Assembly: GCA_028565635.1 (NCBI GenBank)
Contig: JAOXYB010015632.1
Span: forward strand, 1 to 19,466
Direction of reading: 5' to 3'
Length of the DNA: 19,466 nucleotides
Origin: Phoronis ovalis
Lineage: Eukaryota; Phoronida; Phoronidae
Shown here: positions 7,792-17,300 of the stretch, in pieces
Numbering within the stretch: the first letter of the stretch is position 1
Layout of the letters: every line of letters begins with the position of its first letter
Program-made: the position numbers and the translations under genes
The notes under the pieces: model-generated
The model's input: only the letters and a program-made list of their open reading frames with translations
Told to the model about the DNA's origin: nothing
The model's database searches: none

Positions 7792-10629
7792 ATGCCACCA
7801 AAATTTAACAGATATGTTGAGGGATCAGATAGACATGCTGCAGAGAGGGTAAATGATAATATAATAAGTAATATAATGCTTTAAAGTGTTATTTATGTAT
7901 AATTCTAGGGTTTCAAAGTATAAGCAAATTTCAAAAAAATTCATTTGATTTCTAGTTTCTTTCTTTAATCTTTTAATCTGAAATAAAATACTAAAAAAAT
8001 TGTGCATTAAAATACTGTCAATATCAAAAAATTATTTCGAAAAATCTGCAACTCAGATTTATTTAGGCTCAGTGTTGTTGCATTGAAAGAATGGTGTGTA
8101 ACCTTGCATGGTTTCTCTTACATATACAGCAAGAATAAAGGTAAATTTTCCTGGGTTTGACAAATGTTCTCATTATACGCTTAATTTTAGTTTAATCTTA
8201 TTTCAATAGGTAAGACTCCTAGACGATGATGACGATGACGATAATGACTTCTTCCTTAAGGGTCCAACTGCCAAACCTGGAAGGTTAAAAAATGACAGCA
8301 TTTCTAGGTGGGTTTCTATTTAAAATAACTGAATTAAATCACGGGGGGTACTCAAGGTTTTTTTACTACAGGGATGTGCCGCGGAACCCAATCCAACATT
8401 TTAACTTGCGGTAGCAAACCCAATCCAAATTTTTTGAAACATAAGGGTAACAATCCAAATTTTGTGAAATATAAGGGTAGCAATCCAAATTTTTAAAATA
8501 TTTGAGTAGCAATCCATTTTTACGCAAACTGACTGATACAAATCAAATTCCAAAAATCGTTTTATGGATCCAAACCTAAAATTATTCAAAATTATTTGCT
8601 GTAAGCAGCTGGTAGCAATCCAAATTTTTGAATTTCTTTACGGTAGCAAAATCAAAAAAAATACCATAAGAAGTATACAATCCAAAACCAAAATTTTCAA
8701 CTGGGCTGCACACCTCCACCAAAAATACCTTGAGTACCCCCCGGGGTTAAATCTTACAATTGTTGTTCAATTGTATTTGCTGATGTGCAACTATAATAGT
8801 TACGTAATCCAAGTTCAAACAAATCAAGGTATTCTGTTTTCTGGGTGACGATTAATGGAAGACATCATGGTTCTCAGTTATGTGAGGGGACTTTTTGTCT
8901 TCATTTATAGATTTATGGACTGTTACAGGGTGAGTCCCTTGCAATAAACTAGATCTGTTATAATGAAAGTTCTAGGTCTAGTTTTATGGGTGTTTTTGTA
9001 CGGTCCACTGATACGCAGATCAGCTGAATGGGAAACATTAAGCAACAAACGATCTTCAAATTCTAATTAGAGACACAGGTTTTCTGTTAACAAATTTGCA
9101 ATCTACTGTTAAGTCTGGTTAACAGTGGTAATAATGAGGGATTATCTAGTAGATTGTAACATACAACATTTTATATGCAGAGTACAGGGCCAAGTTGATG
9201 AAGTTGTGGGTGTTATGCAGCAAAATATTGGCAAGGTGCTGGATAGAGGTGAAAAGCTAGAAGATTTACATGATAAATCAGGTCAGCAGGTTATAAACAA
9301 TATTGTTACAATCTAATTTTTGAATAAATATCAATACATTTTTTCAAGTACTGCGAAATATTATATGTCATCTATAATTACAGACATGTCCTCCAGATAA
9401 TTCATGATTTGTTATGTATCATAGTAGAACTTGCAGCTATGAAAGCATCATTTTATATTGTGGAATTATTTTTGTAAATCTTGTATTGTTACATTATTCC
9501 AATTAAAATCTGAAAAAGTTATTTTTCGCTACCGTTACTTTCTCTAGTTAATTATATGATATTTTTTCCCTTAAAATTTTTTAATAAGAATATGTTGCAC
9601 ATTAGATTACCGTTTTAAATTTCCAGAGGATTTGTCTAGCAACGCTCATTTATTCCGAAGCAGAGCAAAAGGATTACAGAGACAAATGTGGTGGAAACAG
9701 TGCAGGGTAAGTTTTATCACTTTCTTTAATTTCTTGTTTAATGTAATACTATATCACATTTTTGAGCTCCTTAGTTTAAAATACTTGCAAAATATTGTGA
9801 AGAAAATTATATCTCTCTGAATAATCCATAGTCTCAAAGAGAGATGCAGCACAAATTCATATAGAAAAATGGCAAAAAGTTTTGTATAAGTTAGAAAACT
9901 GTTGAATATGCATGTAATAGTGAAATTTACATCATTTCTTTGCAATAAAACATTACTAAAATACAAAAAAGTTCATCCCAGCAGTATAAAATTAGATGTA
10001 CAGGTTTAGTACCCTTTGCAGTTTATAATATAATTGTCAGTGATTTTTGTTTAACTGCATTGAACTTTCTTATATGTCTGGCAACTACAGATCATTTCTT
10101 GCTTGTTGACTTATATAATTTTAAACCAATTTTTAAGTGTATGAAGTACACTGCAATTTAAAAAAAATGACCTGTTGTTGATGAACAGGTAAGCATATAA
10201 TGATGTTTGTTTCTTATTGCAGATGAGGATAATACTTGCTTTAGTCATTATAGCTGTTTTACTTGTTATAATAAGTAAGTAACATTTGGAAAATTCAAAA
10301 TCCTAATAAATCAGATAGAAATGACACATTGTATGTTTGGATACGTTTTTAGAATGTGGCGCATGATGTTTCGTTCTACCAAGAGTATGTGAGATTCACG
10401 ATTTTATTGCGTGTGACTTAAAGTGCATGGCAGAAACGAAATTAAAGATGTATCATTGTTTTTTTAACTTAATCATTTTTTTTTTCATGCAACTTTTTAA
10501 TATATACTGACTCAGCCAAAATGAAAATTGTATTAACGAAATTTTTATTAAAAATGGATTACCAACCTTATGAATTTGTCATTTTTGTTTTCAGTTCCAA
10601 TTATTGTACAGTTTACAAAGAAGAACTGA
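7792..10629 (+). CDS. VAMP4: VAMP4, vesicle-associated R-SNARE
   Basis: Six coding exons, 7792-7848, 8210-8307, 9181-9281, 9627-9706, 10223-10274 and 10595-10629, all with AG/GT borders and in frame, give 140 residues (human VAMP4 has 141). It begins MPPKF like vertebrate VAMP4. A dileucine followed by an acidic run (RLLDDDDDDDNDFF, residues 22-35) matches the AP-1 and trans-Golgi sorting signal of the family. The R-SNARE motif runs from about residue 54 to 110 with the zero-layer arginine in VLDRGEKL. A juxtamembrane QMWWK precedes a C-terminal anchor (about 113-136) ending TKKN. Known role: on the trans-Golgi network and endosomes it pairs with syntaxin-6, syntaxin-16 and Vti1a for homotypic endosome fusion and retrieval. 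The acidic cluster here is all Asp/Asn, without the Ser that is phosphorylated in mammals. The gene lies head-to-head with the TPC3-like gene. Confidence 0.93.
8341..8745. mobile_element. Non-autonomous element E2 in VAMP4 intron 2
   Basis: Inverted ends: the left begins ACGGGGGGTACTCAAGG and the right, read inverted, begins CCCGGGGGGTACTCAAGG. The flanks repeat TTAAATC directly (8334-8340 and 8747-8753), consistent with an 8-bp duplication with one mismatch. The body repeats CAATCC(AAAT) at 8389, 8421, 8451, 8481 and 8510 (spacing 29-32 bp), and again at 8616 and 8678. It starts 34 bases after the end of VAMP4 exon 2. Open frames on both strands here follow the repeat and are not genes. Confidence 0.85.
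8754..9180. other. Remainder of VAMP4 intron 2
   Basis: AT-rich sequence with nothing recognised apart from the acceptor (TTATATGCAG) before exon 3. An upstream ATG in frame with exon 3 at 9134 is intronic and lacks the conserved N terminus. Confidence 0.5.
9707..10222. other. VAMP4 intron 4
   Basis: AT-rich intron between the SNARE-end exon and the membrane-anchor exon, with a donor GTAAGT at 9707 and an acceptor TTATTGCAG before 10223. Open frames on either strand are low-complexity. Nothing else was recognised. Confidence 0.5.
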
Positions 10630-10673
10630 AGCTATAATTGCCAGCACAGAAGTCTAAAAAGAAACTGAAAAAA

Positions 10674-10710
10674 AATAAAAGAGACATACAAGCTGTTTAT
10701 TTTAAATAAA
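10674..10710 (+). terminator. Proximal polyadenylation signals of VAMP4
   Basis: AATAAA is present at 10674-10679 and again at 10705-10710, 45 and 76 bases after the stop codon. Use of these would give a very short 3' UTR that excludes element E4. A further AATAAA at 11883-11888 would allow a long 3' UTR of about 1.25 kb. Confidence 0.5.
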
Positions 10711-10763
10711 TTGTATAGTACAGAGTACGAAACTTGAAATATGAAATTTGTAAGCATGAGATA

Positions 10764-11195
10764 CCCGGGGTCACTTGTGTACAGGGTGCGCAAACATAGG
10801 TTTTAAAAGCTATACACATATATAGTCTGCTTTAAAAAACATCCCTTTGGAAGACTTAAGGATTAAAAAGTGATCCTTTGGCAGACCTCACTCAGTAAAA
10901 ATCGTCAGATACGTAAACACGTTTCCATGCCGGTTAAGCCGCCCTAATTTTTTCTCACATGATGGTGAAAAACATACCCTTTTTTAATACACATCTGTAT
11001 CTGATGGTAAAAAAATACCGTTTGACAGTACTACTTCAGTACATTCTAAAAAGAACACCCTATTTGCCAATATTTAGCTAAATATATATCCTTACGTGGA
11101 ATGCATGTTACACGCCCGGTTGAAAAAAGATCCCTTTTCACATGATATTTAATTCGTGCATATGGGCTCACCCTTTGACCCATTTGCCTCCTGGG
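10764..11195. mobile_element. Non-autonomous element E4 downstream of the VAMP4 stop
   Basis: The left end starts CCCGGGGTCACTTGTGTACA. The right end, read inverted, starts CCCAGGAGGCAAATGGGTCA, and both continue into AGGGTG.GC. The ends are diverged but recognisable. The flanks are ATGAGATA (10756-10763) and ATGAGATG (11196-11203), an 8-bp duplication with one mismatch. The interior has loose units, such as CCCTTTGG at 10843 and TCCTTTGG at 10873, then CCCT/ACCG cores further on, spaced 30-42 bp. It lies 135 bases after the stop codon. Confidence 0.75.
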
Positions 11196-11888
11196 ATGAG
11201 ATGTCAGCTGGCTAAGTTATTGTGAGACTAAGAACACACAAGCATGTGTATAGTATAAGTTATTAGTCCTTTTTGTTAAAACTGACTCTGATTATTGCAG
11301 CCATTTTGTTGTATAATTGTTCACGTTTAAGTGAAGTTTTGTTGTGAGCAGACATTAGTCAATATTATGTTATATCAGGGTATTTGTACAGTTAATTAGT
11401 TGTTTAACAAGCTTAATCTGGTGTTAGGTCTTACATAATCCTGCATAGATAACCAAGTAAACATTGTAATGTGATTTATGTATTCCAAGTGCCAGGTTTT
11501 TTTCAGTGCCCTGCAGTTTTTCAAACTTGTTGTCCTGAAAGTGTGTCATAGGAGGTTTTAAGGAACTTTTAAATTCCTGGAACCTCCTATTAAAATTGTT
11601 GTTTGTTATTAGTGCAGGAGAAAATTGTTTTGTATGTACCCTGAGGATTATCTGACTCCCGTGTGACCCAGATTGGTTTTCACAGCAGTTTATTCAGTTG
11701 TATTTTTTTTTTAATAAGCTGGCAAAGTTGGCACTAGCATTTGTTGTTGTGTTATTTAGTCTTGTAGTTGTCTAAACAGAATATTTTTATGCTTCAGTTG
11801 TAATTTGTTATTTTTATGTAAAAAATAAGAAAAGTTGTTGGATATAATTAATGTGTATAATTACATTAGTCTCAGATTATTTAATAAA
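11196..11888 (+). other. Possible long VAMP4 3' UTR ending at a distal polyadenylation signal
   Basis: T/G-rich non-coding sequence without repeats of the family above, ending at AATAAA (11883-11888). It holds a strong hairpin at 11551-11587. Whether transcripts extend this far is an inference from composition and signal only. Confidence 0.35.
11551..11587 (+). repeat. Perfect-ended hairpin in possible 3' UTR
   Basis: GGAGGTTTTAAGGAA pairs with TTCCTGGAACCTCC across an 8-base loop. The arms match at both ends with a small internal mismatch or bulge. Confidence 0.6.
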
Positions 11889-13118
11889 ATTATGTAATGA
11901 AATGCTAAACATTTTTCAAAGTATTCGTAACAATTAACTCTGAAATGACTGAAAAATGATAAAAAAGCAGCAATTCAAGTGTTGGCAACCTAGTACCAGA
12001 ACACGTCGCGGTTGCGCTAGCTAACTGCCATTCACTTTACAAATATTGACAGTGGGGCTATTCTCTAAACATGAAACGAAAACGGCTTCCAGGATCAAAG
12101 GAAATTGCCTGGTATCTAGCAGTGATCATAATACTTGGTTTTTTTCGGGGCCTTTGATCAGTGACTCATACTGTTGATTGCTTTGGCTTTATACAATGCC
12201 CTTATAGGGATTTATTTTAGTGAATTTTAAGCCATTCCCAGAATATTTAATTTTATTCAATAGGATAATCCGTCCGTGAAACCTAGCTGTAAATATACCC
12301 AACACACCTGATAGATGTTGATTACCTCCTTACGTAATCAGACGATCCTACTTGTCAAGAGGGGTGGCATTAGCAGAATGTACCTGTTATTTTTTTTTAA
12401 TCCGTAGGTAATGAAGTAACATTTGGTAACAAAACATAATTTTTTAAAAATTTAATGTGTCGCATTGCATTTGTTAAAAAAATGTGTTTTCACAAATTTT
12501 AATTCGTGTGATGAAATGTTTCCTGACCGCATAATGGAATTACTGGGTTTCACACATAAACCAAGCACAAAAGACGAACAATTTAAAGGCAGGATAAGCT
12601 CTTGTTAAATTTGTAAGATAAATAAACGAAATTCCCAAGTATCATAAGAAAATTGTTCATATTAAAAGAAGATATCGAACAGGTTGGACATATTCTTCTT
12701 AGTACAACCACAGAACTAAGCTACTCTACAAAACAGAAAAAATCATAGCAAGTATAGTTACCCGAGATAAATTTAAAAGGTAAGTGCTAATGCATAACAA
12801 TATAAATTGATATTCCTGCATTTAGTACAATATAATGGCATATTAAAAAAATGTGCGTGCTTAATCTTTGTCTGTATATTTTAAAGATATTGTATGACTT
12901 TGTGTATTTAGATATATTTATGTTTTTGTCAATACAGAGACGGCTTTATACTGCTGTTCAACGAAATTATCTTTCAATTTTTTGTTCTATCAGGTCGATT
13001 ATAGCAGGCATGTTTTCATGAAATTATAAGCCTTGTTAATTTCACACGCAAACATATACAATAATCACAAGAGAACCATGATTGTCTTAAATGTAATTAG
13101 TGTCTTTATATATTTCAG
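11889..13118 (+). promoter_or_regulatory. Upstream region and probable 5' UTR exon of the homeobox gene
   Basis: No coding sequence was recognised. Two TCF/LEF-type sites face each other, GATCAAAGG at 12093-12101 and CCTTTGATC at 12151-12159, followed by an AP-1-type TGACTCA at 12162-12168. A consensus donor (AAAAG/GTAAGT) ends a likely non-coding exon at 12779; joined to the acceptor before 13119, it places an in-frame TAA just upstream of the ATG at 13125. Motif calls are by eye and function is inferred. Confidence 0.4.
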
Positions 13119-13124
13119 TGCAAT

Positions 13125-16100
13125 ATGCCTACCGCGGGGCCTGCTGAACTGTATTATAACACGTGCCCTGTAAAAAGTCCAATGGTTTCAGGTTCCATTG
13201 AAGACGATAAACCTGTTGATATCATACCCACCGTAGTTGTCCATCACACCGGTATTAATCGTGAGTTAAACATTCTAAACTTCGTTTTCGATAAATTTTA
13301 ATCCATTACGTTGAATTTGCTCTTCTACATAACTGTTTATTTGTCTTAATCTGGGGAAACGGAAATTTTCAATTGTTCCTGTTCTGATTCATAATGCGTT
13401 CATATGAAAATGCATGCTTTCATTCGCCACCCAGAAAGCTTGGTGAAACCGATAACGTTTCTTCTATTGATTAATGTAGCAGTATTCCAAACGGGTATCC
13501 AAAGCGATCCAGACATCCCAGAAGCCCGGGGGAGTACCCGGCAAAAATCTTGCTGGGTAAAAAAAACAACATAAAATTGCTTTCCAAAAATATACCCCAT
13601 GGTAAAAATTTTTTGCGAAAACCATATTTCAATGTAAACCAAACTTTTGAAACGTATCCCCATGGTAACAAATGCTTAAAGTATGCACCCCATGTTAAAA
13701 AAATCCTGGAAATGTACACCCTGGGAACCTATTTGTATGCTATTTATAACTGGAAAACATCTTAAACAGTGTAATTGAAAGAGGCAATACTTTCTATTAT
13801 GCATATGTAGTAGTTTTAGCTTGAGTGTATAAATGTTAATTTTTATAAAAATAAACACAATACCAAGTTAGCTATATGTGTTTGTAAAAATATATACCTC
13901 ATCATGGTAAAAAAAGATATTTGCAAAAAACATCCTCATGATAAAAGTTGACAAATAAAAATAAAGATATCCCATGGTAAAAATTCAAGCTGAAAAATGG
14001 GGGGTCCAAGGGGCAACACATAATGTAGACTTTTGAATGAGAGTATATCGGGGACCCAACCGGGGAGTATACACAATGTCTTAATGTTTTACACTAATCC
14101 AGGATTGTTTCAATAACTTCGTTTTAATATAGTATACGATATATGTTTGCCCTTATCTGTACGTGCTACTGAAGCTAAGTTTCCCTATCCTATGATATCT
14201 AAGTAACCGTATGATAGCAGCTTTAAACTATATTACAGCATGTGCAGGTATTTTTAGATTTTTATATAACGGGAAAATGTACTTGCATCTTCATACAGCC
14301 AAATCTGTGACACGTTCTGATTGATAAGGCATTCTCAAAATCGTCCAATTTTTTTTCTTGCAGAAAAAAGGTGTACACCAGAATTTAACAGCAATCGGCT
14401 TTCTTTCACGCCATATCAGTTAGAGCTTCTTCTAGCTATTTTCAGCAAGGTGCGTTATCCAAACAGTGGACAAAAGAACGTCATCGCAAAGTGGATTGGA
14501 ATCACACGGGAACAGGTTAAGGTGCGTTGCATTAAATTGTTTTTGTGTAATCAGTAACCTTTAATTTTAAAATATTTACAGACGCCGAAAAGGTAAACTA
14601 GCGACTCTGTTTTGTGAGAAGAAACACATAATTTATTATCAGAACAATAAAAAGCAACTATTTATTGCTTAGAATGACTGTCATTTGTTCGCGTATAATG
14701 TATTTATAACTGTAATCATACATTTACCTATAGATTTGGTATCAGAATCGACGAAGAAAAGATTTATTAAACTCTAAAACCTCTGCAAAGAACGCCTGTA
14801 GGTCAAGTCCAGAGAAATTGTCACAAGTCCCTGAACATGTTATAAACGCAGTTTTTTTCGAGCTTGAACAAAACAGGTATGAATCTGTCTTTATAACTAA
14901 GCAATCTGCATTTAGATTTAATGATAAAAACAACATGCTTTGTTTATCAACCATTGTCTTTAAGAAAATCTTAGGTATTATAACTACATAAAAAGATCAC
15001 ATGAATAGGAAAAACAGTTTTACTATTATATTTTTTATGTCCTAATACGATATATAATTTCAGAGATGGAGATCAGCCTAATAGTCCGAATTCGGCCAGG
15101 CGACAACGAAAAGGGCGGCATGGTGTAAACAGAAATGAAAGTGATTCAAAACCCAACAGCAAACAAATATCTCCTAGTATGGTTGCTCCAGGAAAAAATC
15201 TTCTAGTTAAAACAAACATTGTGAAACCGAAAGCTAGGAAAGCATTGCCTGATAATTGGTATTTAAATGAAGGTGAACAGTTTTCCCCGCTAAATCAGTT
15301 CGCTCCGTACGAGTATTCAAGAGAATATTTGCACAACATGCGTTCGTATCGTTACCCACTGTTAGTACCATTCAGTCCCATACCACAGTTTCCACCAGTA
15401 AACAGCATCGCGTCTAGACCTCCCTCTGGATTTCTCATGGAGTACCCATCATCTACAGCATTTCATAGTACTTCAATGCATGGAACTTCAAGTGGAATTC
15501 GGTTGTCATCTTGTGATAGGTCTCTTATTGCAGCTGCAAATGGACTGCGATCTTCTCCATTTTATAGCACTCCAATGCATAGAACTTACAGCGCAACTCA
15601 GTCGTCACCTTGTGGTTCATCTCTTCTGACATCTGTGACATCTGCAAGTGAACTGCCCCGGGGGAGTCTGTCAGTGAATTGTGGTGTTTCTTCCGATGAG
15701 GGCACCGGTGGACCGAATATTAATATGCCACAGCAAACTGAATTCGTAGACTCGACACTACACACAAAAGAACAAATGGACTTAAGGAAAATACAGTTTC
15801 AGGACTCAATAGATCGTGCAACTAGTAATCCTACACAAGGTACACTGTCTAATACCACCGTGACGTCATTTACGAGTAATATAAACACGAGTGATATCCA
15901 ACAGAGTGAACATCCAGTCGAGTTACACGTAGACACAGCTGCAAGAAAGTTATGGCATACGACCATACCACAAATGCCTCAGCTATGTGATGATCCCAAT
16001 GCATCCGTCTACCCCTCAGAGCCCTTGCACTCACCAGCAATGGTTACAGTCACATCTCCGTCACGTTTCATAAGCGGTATGCCCACTGTACCATACACTA

Positions 16101-16165
16101 GCGTGCCGTGGAGTGATATATTGCCAAGTTTTAAGGCTACTTACTCACAAGCACTGTGCCATTGA
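13125..16165 (+). CDS. Divergent homeodomain transcription factor (PRD-like intron), unclassified
   Basis: Four coding exons, 13125-13260, 14364-14521, 14734-14876 and 15064-16165, join in frame to give 512 residues. The exon at 13119 has an in-frame stop upstream if joined to the predicted leader exon, which supports this ATG. The homeodomain covers about residues 53-112 and is exactly 60 long. Standard core positions are present: F8, L16, F20, Y25, A35, I40, V45, W48, Q50, N51 and R53. Position 49 is Tyr instead of Phe (IWYQNRRRK) and position 37 is Trp. An intron falls between homeodomain positions 46 and 47, a site common in PRD-class genes, and YP at positions 25-26 fits that class. It has no paired domain and I cannot name an orthologue. 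The roughly 400-residue C-terminal tail is Ser/Thr/Pro-rich and contains a 33-residue tandem duplication. It probably acts as a nuclear sequence-specific regulator; its targets are unknown. Confidence 0.88.
13525..14075. mobile_element. Element E3 (30-bp-period family) in homeobox intron 1
   Basis: The left end begins CCCGGGGGAGTACCCGG. The right side holds CCGGGGAGTATAC near 14060, in direct rather than inverted orientation, so the right end is uncertain. The body has CCCCATGG or similar cores at 13595, 13658, 13688 and 13718 (spacing mostly 30-35 bp) and more CATGGTAAAAA units at about 13900-13990. The stretch 13740-13890 lacks units and may be an insertion. No target duplication was found. 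Open frames here on both strands follow the repeat. Confidence 0.6.
14076..14363. other. End of homeobox intron 1
   Basis: AT-rich with nothing recognised. It ends with a strong pyrimidine tract and acceptor (TTTTTTTTCTTGCAG) before the homeodomain exon. The reading frame upstream of this acceptor from 14321 is intronic. Confidence 0.5.
15449..15646 (+). repeat. Tandem 99-bp duplication within homeobox coding sequence
   Basis: Two adjacent 33-residue units align: FHSTSMHGTS in the first (Met codon at 15476) and FYSTPMHRTY in the second (Met codon at 15575). Both continue into SSC/SPC and SLI/SLL. DNA similarity is still visible (tttcatagtact / tttatagcact, then caatgcat in both). The duplication keeps the frame. 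Confidence 0.75.
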
Positions 16166-16438
16166 AGATTACGCGTTTTATTATTGTGTATGCATTTACA
16201 AATATGTATACATGCGTATGCCATGCTAATAACATGACAAAAGAGTGCTCTGTATACATATACTTCTATTATTAATTTTATTAACTTTGTTGGGCTCAGT
16301 GTATATTATTCCATTATTAATCTAAAGGGTTATGATTCAGTTTCTTTTTCCAGTTAACTAAAATTCGCTTTTTAAATTATCTTCTACTTTCGTACATTTT
16401 TCACAAAAGAAATGTTCTTTTTTGTAAAAATGAAGAAG

Positions 16439-16444
16439 AATAAA
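16439..16444 (+). terminator. Polyadenylation signal of the homeobox gene
   Basis: AATAAA lies 274 bases after the TGA stop in an A/T-rich, TTTT-containing context. It is the first canonical hexamer I see downstream on the plus strand. Confidence 0.55.
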
Positions 16445-17122
16445 ATAATTTAAACGTCAAATTGATTTCTTTTATTTTATCTTTTGATTACAAGCTTTAA
16501 ATTTGTACGCACAATTTTGGAAAACAACCTTAGGCTGTAAAAACAACTTATGAAAGAAAAACGCCAGTCTGTTTGCGATACATTACACACATAAACTATA
16601 ATAACCAAAGTACATGTTACCGATACAGGTTTTAGAATCTATTTTTTTCTTGCTCGTCGGTCAATGCTATCCGAGAGCTCTCCTTATATGATGCAACGAC
16701 CTTTCAAAAATTCCAGTAACCAAAATAAAACTTACAGATAACTTACTATAGTCCAAGATTTGTCAAGTTATTTATTTTGCAGTAAAATGCAATTTTACAT
16801 AAACTATTTTACATTATAATAATGGTGATGTAATCAACATATTTCCTTGGTGGCTAGCGTGAGAACCTGCAATTAAAAACGGTCCTATGCGACAAGCGCT
16901 CAGGTAACCATTTTTGCCTTCCGATAAGATGCGTTTAAAGAACCCCACATCGTGCATGGTAGGATGTCGAATATTAATATATTTGTGACCTATGTGCCAG
17001 TTCAATGTTCGGCTGGAGCAATTTATAGATAAAAATTATAAACTACCAAAAAACATTTCCAAAATGTAAAGTATCATCACAGTCTAAAGCACGTATATAT
17101 GTTGTACCTCTGACTTATCGCC
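16445..17122. other. Convergent intergenic spacer
   Basis: Mostly AT-rich and without recognised genes. The stretch 16850-16990 is less AT-rich and carries a 63-codon open frame on the minus strand (16814-17005, with HPTMHDVGFFKRIL) that matches no family I know. It could be a remnant, an unrecognised exon or chance. Confidence 0.35.
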
Positions 17123-17128
17123 TTTATT
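17123..17128 (-). terminator. Polyadenylation signal of the fibrinogen-domain gene
   Basis: TTTATT on the plus strand reads AATAAA on the minus strand, 173 bases after the stop codon at 17301. It is in the correct orientation for the minus-strand gene. Confidence 0.5.
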
Positions 17129-17300
17129 CATCCGATTATATATGCTGTAGCTGGAATAACAAAACTATGCAGAACCTTTCCGAAAATATTTTTCAAAAGT
17201 GTTTTCGTGCAATCAGACACAAATTACAAGTATCTTTACATCTTTGACACTATGTATTGGGAATCACAATTATTACATCTCTTTGACGTAATAATGTGCT

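Noticed and set aside
8401-8848. Open frames on both strands, repetitive in translation (minus: IWI.T..F.K)
   Set aside because: The repetition follows the 30-bp units of element E2; not coding.
13400-13858. Overlapping open frames on both strands in homeobox intron 1
   Set aside because: They follow the CCCCATGG-type repeat units of E3 and its flanks; no conserved domain and no splice context.
14742-14954. 70-codon minus-strand open frame
   Set aside because: Antisense shadow of the third homeobox exon, whose sense frame gives the conserved IWYQNRRRK helix.
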